Source: an uncultured Pelagibacteraceae bacterium
GTDB lineage: Bacteria > Pseudomonadota > Alphaproteobacteria > Pelagibacterales > Pelagibacteraceae
Assembly: GCA_902603905.1 (NCBI GenBank)
Contig: CACKWM010000002.1
Span: 1-64,000 of the forward strand
Direction: 5' to 3'
DNA: 64,000 bases
Translations under genes and position numbers: made by a program
Notes under the pieces: model-generated
The model's input: the letters and a program-made list of their open reading frames with translations, nothing else
Told to the model about the DNA's origin: nothing
Database searches by the model: none
Part shown: positions 60,644 to 64,000 of the stretch, in pieces
Position numbering within the stretch: the first letter of the stretch is position 1
Layout: the number at the start of each line of letters is the position of its first letter

Positions 60644-61912
60644 ATGAATATCCAAGAATTAAAAACAAAAAGCTCTGAACAATTAATTACCCAAGCAGAA
60701 GAGCTAGGTATAGAAAATGCTAGCACTTTAAGAAAACAAGAAATTTTATTTGCAATTTTAAAAAAACTTGCAGAAAAAGAAGAAATTACAGGACAGGGAG
60801 TTTTACAATTACTTCAAGATGGCTTTGGTTTTTTGAGAGCAATAGAATCAAACTATTTACCTGGGCCAGATGATATTTATATTAGTCCAAGCCAAATAAG
60901 AAAATTTGGTTTAAGAACCGGGGATACAGTAGAAGGACCAGTAAGAGCGCCAAAAGAAGGAGAAAGATATTTTGCCTTACTTCAAGTTGGTAAAATTAAC
61001 TTTGAGGATCCTGAAAAAGCACGTCATAAAATTGCATTTGATAACCTAACTCCATTGTATCCAAATAATCAATTAGTGATGGAAGTTGAAAAAAATAAAG
61101 TTGAAAAAAAACCTGATTTAACACCAAGGTTAATTGATTTAGTAAGTCCAATTGGAAAAGGACAAAGATCTTTAATAATTTCTCCACCAAAAGCTGGAAA
61201 AACTATGATTTTACAAAGCATTGCAAATTCAATATCAGCTAATCATCCAGAGTGTTATTTGATGGTGTTGCTAATTGACGAAAGACCTGAAGAAGTAACA
61301 GACATGCAAAGAACCGTTAAAGGCGAAGTAATAAGCTCAACTTTTGATGAACCGGCACAGAGACATGTTGCTGTGGCTGAAATGGTTATTGAAAAAGCAA
61401 AAAGATTAACAGAACATAAAAAAGATGTTGTAATTTTATTAGATTCCATAACAAGATTAGGAAGAGCGTATAATGCTGTTGTTCCAAGTTCTGGCAAAGT
61501 TTTAACCGGCGGTGTTGATGCAAATGCGCTACAAAGACCCAAAAGATTTTTTGGTGCTGCCAGAAATATTGAAGAAGGTGGATCTTTAACAATTATTTCT
61601 ACAGCTTTAATAGATACTGGAAGTAGAATGGATGAAGTGATTTTTGAAGAATTTAAAGGAACTGGAAACAGCGAAACTATACTAGATAGAAAAATTTCAG
61701 ATAAAAGAATATTCCCAGCGATTGATATAACTAAATCTGGAACAAGACGAGAAGAGTTAATTTTTGATAAAAATGATCTTCAAAAAATGAACGTTTTACG
61801 AAGAATAATTGCTCCAATGGGAACTATGGATGCAATTGAATTTATAAATTCTAAGTTAAAAAATACAAAAAGTAATGCTGAGTTTTTTAATTCAATGAAT
61901 AAGCCTTCTTAA
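60644..61912 (+). CDS. rho: Transcription termination factor Rho
   Basis: Rho is the hexameric RNA helicase that ends transcription at rut sites. The N-terminal helical domain ([20 protein letters not shown]) is followed by the RNA-binding cold-shock-like fold ([20 protein letters not shown]) and the motor with Walker [12 protein letters not shown], Walker [16 protein letters not shown] and the R-loop region. Length is 422 aa. The position after hemE/hemH/hemJ is the standard origin-proximal order in alphaproteobacteria. Confidence 0.98.
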   Translation: MNIQELKTKSSEQLITQAEELGIENASTLRKQEILFAILKKLAEKEEITGQGVLQLLQDGFGFLRAIESNYLPGPDDIYISPSQIRKFGLRTGDTVEGPVRAPKEGERYFALLQVGKINFEDPEKARHKIAFDNLTPLYPNNQLVMEVEKNKVEKKPDLTPRLIDLVSPIGKGQRSLIISPPKAGKTMILQSIANSISANHPECYLMVLLIDERPEEVTDMQRTVKGEVISSTFDEPAQRHVAVAEMVIEKAKRLTEHKKDVVILLDSITRLGRAYNAVVPSSGKVLTGGVDANALQRPKRFFGAARNIEEGGSLTIISTALIDTGSRMDEVIFEEFKGTGNSETILDRKISDKRIFPAIDITKSGTRREELIFDKNDLQKMNVLRRIIAPMGTMDAIEFINSKLKNTKSNAEFFNSMNKPS

Positions 61913-61916
61913 ATAT

Positions 61917-62735
61917 TTATAAATAATTCAACTCTTTCATTTCCTTTTTAAATTCTTTTTCTAAACGATATCTAATTTTTTCATTAAGAAGAATTTTGAA
62001 ATCATTTTTTTCTCCAAATTTAAAAAAAGTTTTTTTTTGGTTATCATCTCCAATTAGATATTCATCAAAAAGACCTTTTTTTTCCATATCTTGAAAATTT
62101 GAAAAACTTGATGTTTTTATACAATTATTTATTCTTTCCTCAGAAAAGTTAGTTTTTATATTTAGCTTATTTAAATAATCTAAAATTTTGTAAATTTCTT
62201 TTCTTAAATCATTTACCATATCTTCATATTTTATCAGTAATACATTTTTATTATTTTTTACCCAAGAAAAATAATGTTGCCCCCAAGAACTTAACATGGT
62301 TTTTATTCCATTTATTAAACTCCAATTTTTATCTAACATCATTTTTAACGCCTCTTCATCTGTATATGAAAAATGATTTTTAACTGATGTAAAAACAGTT
62401 CTAGGATCTCTAACAATATAAATTGCCCCTAAAGTATTTTTTGAGTTAGTAAAATTATTGTTTTTCCAAGCAGCTAAAAGGTGGTGGGTTTTTAAAAAAT
62501 TAGTTTTTTGATTAAGGTTTAATTTTTCTTGTGAAGCCAACCAATATTTGGACATCTCGTCGAAGCTATGAAGATCTTTTGTAAATTCAATTAAATGTTC
62601 AGGATTTGGATATTTTGGAAAAGAATTAAGATGTTTAAAATCTACATTTCCATCTTTAGAGAAAAATAGAGATGTTAAAATTGATCTAACCCAAGTATTT
62701 CCGCTTTTAGGATATGACGCTAACCAAATTATCAT
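61917..62735 (-). CDS. Sulfotransferase family protein
   Basis: This 272-aa protein has the 5'-phosphosulfate-binding loop WLASYPKSGNTWVRSIL near the N-terminus and the 3'-phosphate motif IYIVRDPRTVFTSVKNHFSY near residue 130. It matches PAPS-dependent sulfotransferases of the cytosolic/aryl type. The acceptor is unknown. It lies on the opposite strand between rho and mnmE, genes that are usually neighbours, so it appears to be an insertion into the conserved cluster. It is the only clearly accessory-type gene at this end. Confidence 0.87.
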   Translation of the reverse strand: MIIWLASYPKSGNTWVRSILTSLFFSKDGNVDFKHLNSFPKYPNPEHLIEFTKDLHSFDEMSKYWLASQEKLNLNQKTNFLKTHHLLAAWKNNNFTNSKNTLGAIYIVRDPRTVFTSVKNHFSYTDEEALKMMLDKNWSLINGIKTMLSSWGQHYFSWVKNNKNVLLIKYEDMVNDLRKEIYKILDYLNKLNIKTNFSEERINNCIKTSSFSNFQDMEKKGLFDEYLIGDDNQKKTFFKFGEKNDFKILLNEKIRYRLEKEFKKEMKELNYL

Positions 62736-62772
62736 GGTATATTTTAGTGATATTTATTAATTTAATACAATA

Positions 62773-62778
62773 TATAAT
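62773..62778 (+). promoter_or_regulatory. Candidate -10 element of mnmE
   Basis: A perfect TATAAT ends 6 bp before the mnmE ATG, so transcription would begin at or beside the start codon. No good -35 match is visible 16-18 bp upstream. Confidence 0.4.
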
Positions 62779-62784
62779 AATTCA

Positions 62785-64000
62785 ATGACTATTTATGCTT
62801 TATCTACAGGCCCAGGTATTTCTGGTGTTGCTGTTATTAGAGTATCTGGAAAAGAGACAGCTTCTGTAGTTAAAAAAATAACTGGTAAAGACTTGCCTAC
62901 CGCAAGAATAGCCACACTTAGAAAAATCAATAATATCAACACTTCTGAGCTAATTGATGAAGGTATAATATTATGGTTTCCTGGCCCTGAGAGCTACACG
63001 GGTGAGGATATGGCTGAAATTCATGTCCATGGTAGCAGAGCAGTAATTCAAGCTGTTCAGAATTCAATTTCTCAAATTAAAAATTGTAGATTAGCTGAAC
63101 CAGGAGAATTTACAAAAATAGCTTTTCAGAATAACAAAATAAATTTACTTAAAGCAGAAAGCATAGCTGATTTAATTTCAGCAGAAACAGAAATTCAAAG
63201 GCAACAAGCGATTAAAATAATGTCAGGAGCTAGCTCTGATAAATTTAATTCATGGAGAGAAGGCTTATTAAAAATTTTATCCAACGTTGAAGCAAAAATT
63301 GATTTTTCTGATGAAGATCTACCAGATAATCTTTTAAAAGATATAAAAGTAAAAGCCGAGAAAATTAAATTTGAAATTAAAAAAGCTTTAAATGATCAAA
63401 AAGTTGGAGAAAGAATTAGAGAAGGATTTAAGATAGCAATTGTAGGACCAACTAATGCAGGGAAGTCTAGTTTATTAAATTATCTATCGAGAAGAGAAGT
63501 AGCTATAGTTTCAGAAATAGCTGGAACAACAAGAGATGTTATTGAAACACACCTTAATATAGATGGACTGCCTGTAGTAGTTTCCGATACAGCAGGAATA
63601 AGAAAATCAAAAAATGAGATAGAAAAAAAAGGAATTAAATTAGCACTTAAAAGGGCTGAAGATGCTGACTTAAATATAGTAGTTATAGAGCCAAAAAGTG
63701 GCTATTTTGCTGGATTTTTAAAGGATTTGATATCTAGTAAATCTATACTTGTCATTAATAAATCTGATATGGGAATTAATAATATGGTTCAAGAATTTAA
63801 AAAATATAATCCAATTTATATTTCATTAAAAGAAGAGAAAAATCTTAATCAACTAATATCAGCAATAAAAGATAAATTAAAAAATCAGTTCATAAAGTCT
63901 GAAGATATTTTGATTACTAGAGAAAGACACAGACAACATTTAGAGCAATGTGTTGCCCACCTTGAGGATTTCAAAAATAAAAATATATCTGAAGAATTTG
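62785..64000 (+). CDS. mnmE: tRNA modification GTPase MnmE (partial, C-terminus outside window)
   Basis: MnmE (TrmE) with MnmG makes the 5-carboxymethylaminomethyl group on U34 of tRNAs. From the ATG the protein reads MTIYALSTGPGISGVAVIRV. The folate-binding domain shows the SYTGEDMAEIHVHG motif and the helical region includes FDFSDEDLP-like KIDFSDEDLP. The GTPase domain has G1 VGPTNAGKSSLLNYLS, G3 DTAGI and G4 NKSD. About 405 residues are present; the C-terminal helices and the CxGK motif lie beyond the right edge. Confidence 0.95.
   Translation, partial: MTIYALSTGPGISGVAVIRVSGKETASVVKKITGKDLPTARIATLRKINNINTSELIDEGIILWFPGPESYTGEDMAEIHVHGSRAVIQAVQNSISQIKNCRLAEPGEFTKIAFQNNKINLLKAESIADLISAETEIQRQQAIKIMSGASSDKFNSWREGLLKILSNVEAKIDFSDEDLPDNLLKDIKVKAEKIKFEIKKALNDQKVGERIREGFKIAIVGPTNAGKSSLLNYLSRREVAIVSEIAGTTRDVIETHLNIDGLPVVVSDTAGIRKSKNEIEKKGIKLALKRAEDADLNIVVIEPKSGYFAGFLKDLISSKSILVINKSDMGINNMVQEFKKYNPIYISLKEEKNLNQLISAIKDKLKNQFIKSEDILITRERHRQHLEQCVAHLEDFKNKNISEEF

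Noticed and set aside
1-64000. CRISPR arrays, insertion sequences, prophage or toxin-antitoxin modules
   Set aside because: I saw no regularly spaced repeats, transposase or integrase motifs, or recognisable antitoxin pairs.

Overview
The window is a very AT-rich, extremely compact stretch of bacterial chromosome. Gene content, gene order and base composition fit an alphaproteobacterium of the SAR11 clade (Pelagibacterales, 'Candidatus Pelagibacter'-like). Pointers are the tiny intergenic spaces, many start/stop overlaps, Lys/Ile/Asn-rich proteins, the alphaproteobacterial orders hslVU/hisBHAFE, Tim44-fxsA-secB-dnaQ-coaE-aroE-maf-ppsR-hemE and hemE-hemH-hemJ-rho-mnmE, and a structured leader in front of ffh like the one described from P. 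ubique. No insertion sequence, prophage, CRISPR array or rRNA is visible.

Layout. 1-3.7 kb: protein targeting (rpsP fragment, ffh with an RNA leader, and divergently dapF-ftsY). 3.7-22.4 kb: a long run on the minus strand with two themes. The first is small organic acids: a TakP-type TRAP transporter (dctPQM), glycolate oxidase glcDEF, an aminotransferase and an FMN 2-hydroxyacid dehydrogenase, plus an MFS carrier and a hydrolase. The second is cytochrome c maturation (ccmCDEFGH without ccmAB), preceded by a strong 5'-end hairpin. 22.6-29.2 kb: mixed small genes (hspQ, ispZ, DUF2794, BI-1 family, aldo/keto reductase, IalB-like), an argG broken by one extra A in an A6 run, and a TPR/SPINDLY-type glycosyltransferase. 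29.2-36.6 kb: folD, yggT, mscS, hemD, hemC, and divergently tsaD, an EVE-domain gene and acsA. 36.7-45.5 kb: rpe, a heparinase-like gene, purH, phhB with tRNA-Gly, a LON-domain gene, a UbiH-like gene, ftsK and lolA. 45.5-57.8 kb: hisBHAFE and followers, hslVU, then the cluster leading up to ppsR.

The 285-bp space between ppsR and hemE (57834-58118) is the best replication-origin candidate. It lies at the alphaproteobacterial origin-associated locus, is flanked by diverging genes, and holds two inverted TTATTCACA DnaA-like boxes plus three spaced TAACTAATA repeats. Right of it lie hemE-hemH-hemJ, rho, a sulfotransferase inserted on the other strand, and the start of mnmE, which runs off the window.

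Most of the window is ordinary core genome. The items most worth a second look are the origin repeats, the 52-nt hairpin at the predicted 5' end of the ccm mRNA, the ffh leader, the roughly 330-residue cytoplasmic-type tail on the TRAP large permease, the DapF insertion, and the argG frameshift. I did not find a convincing wholly new multi-gene system.
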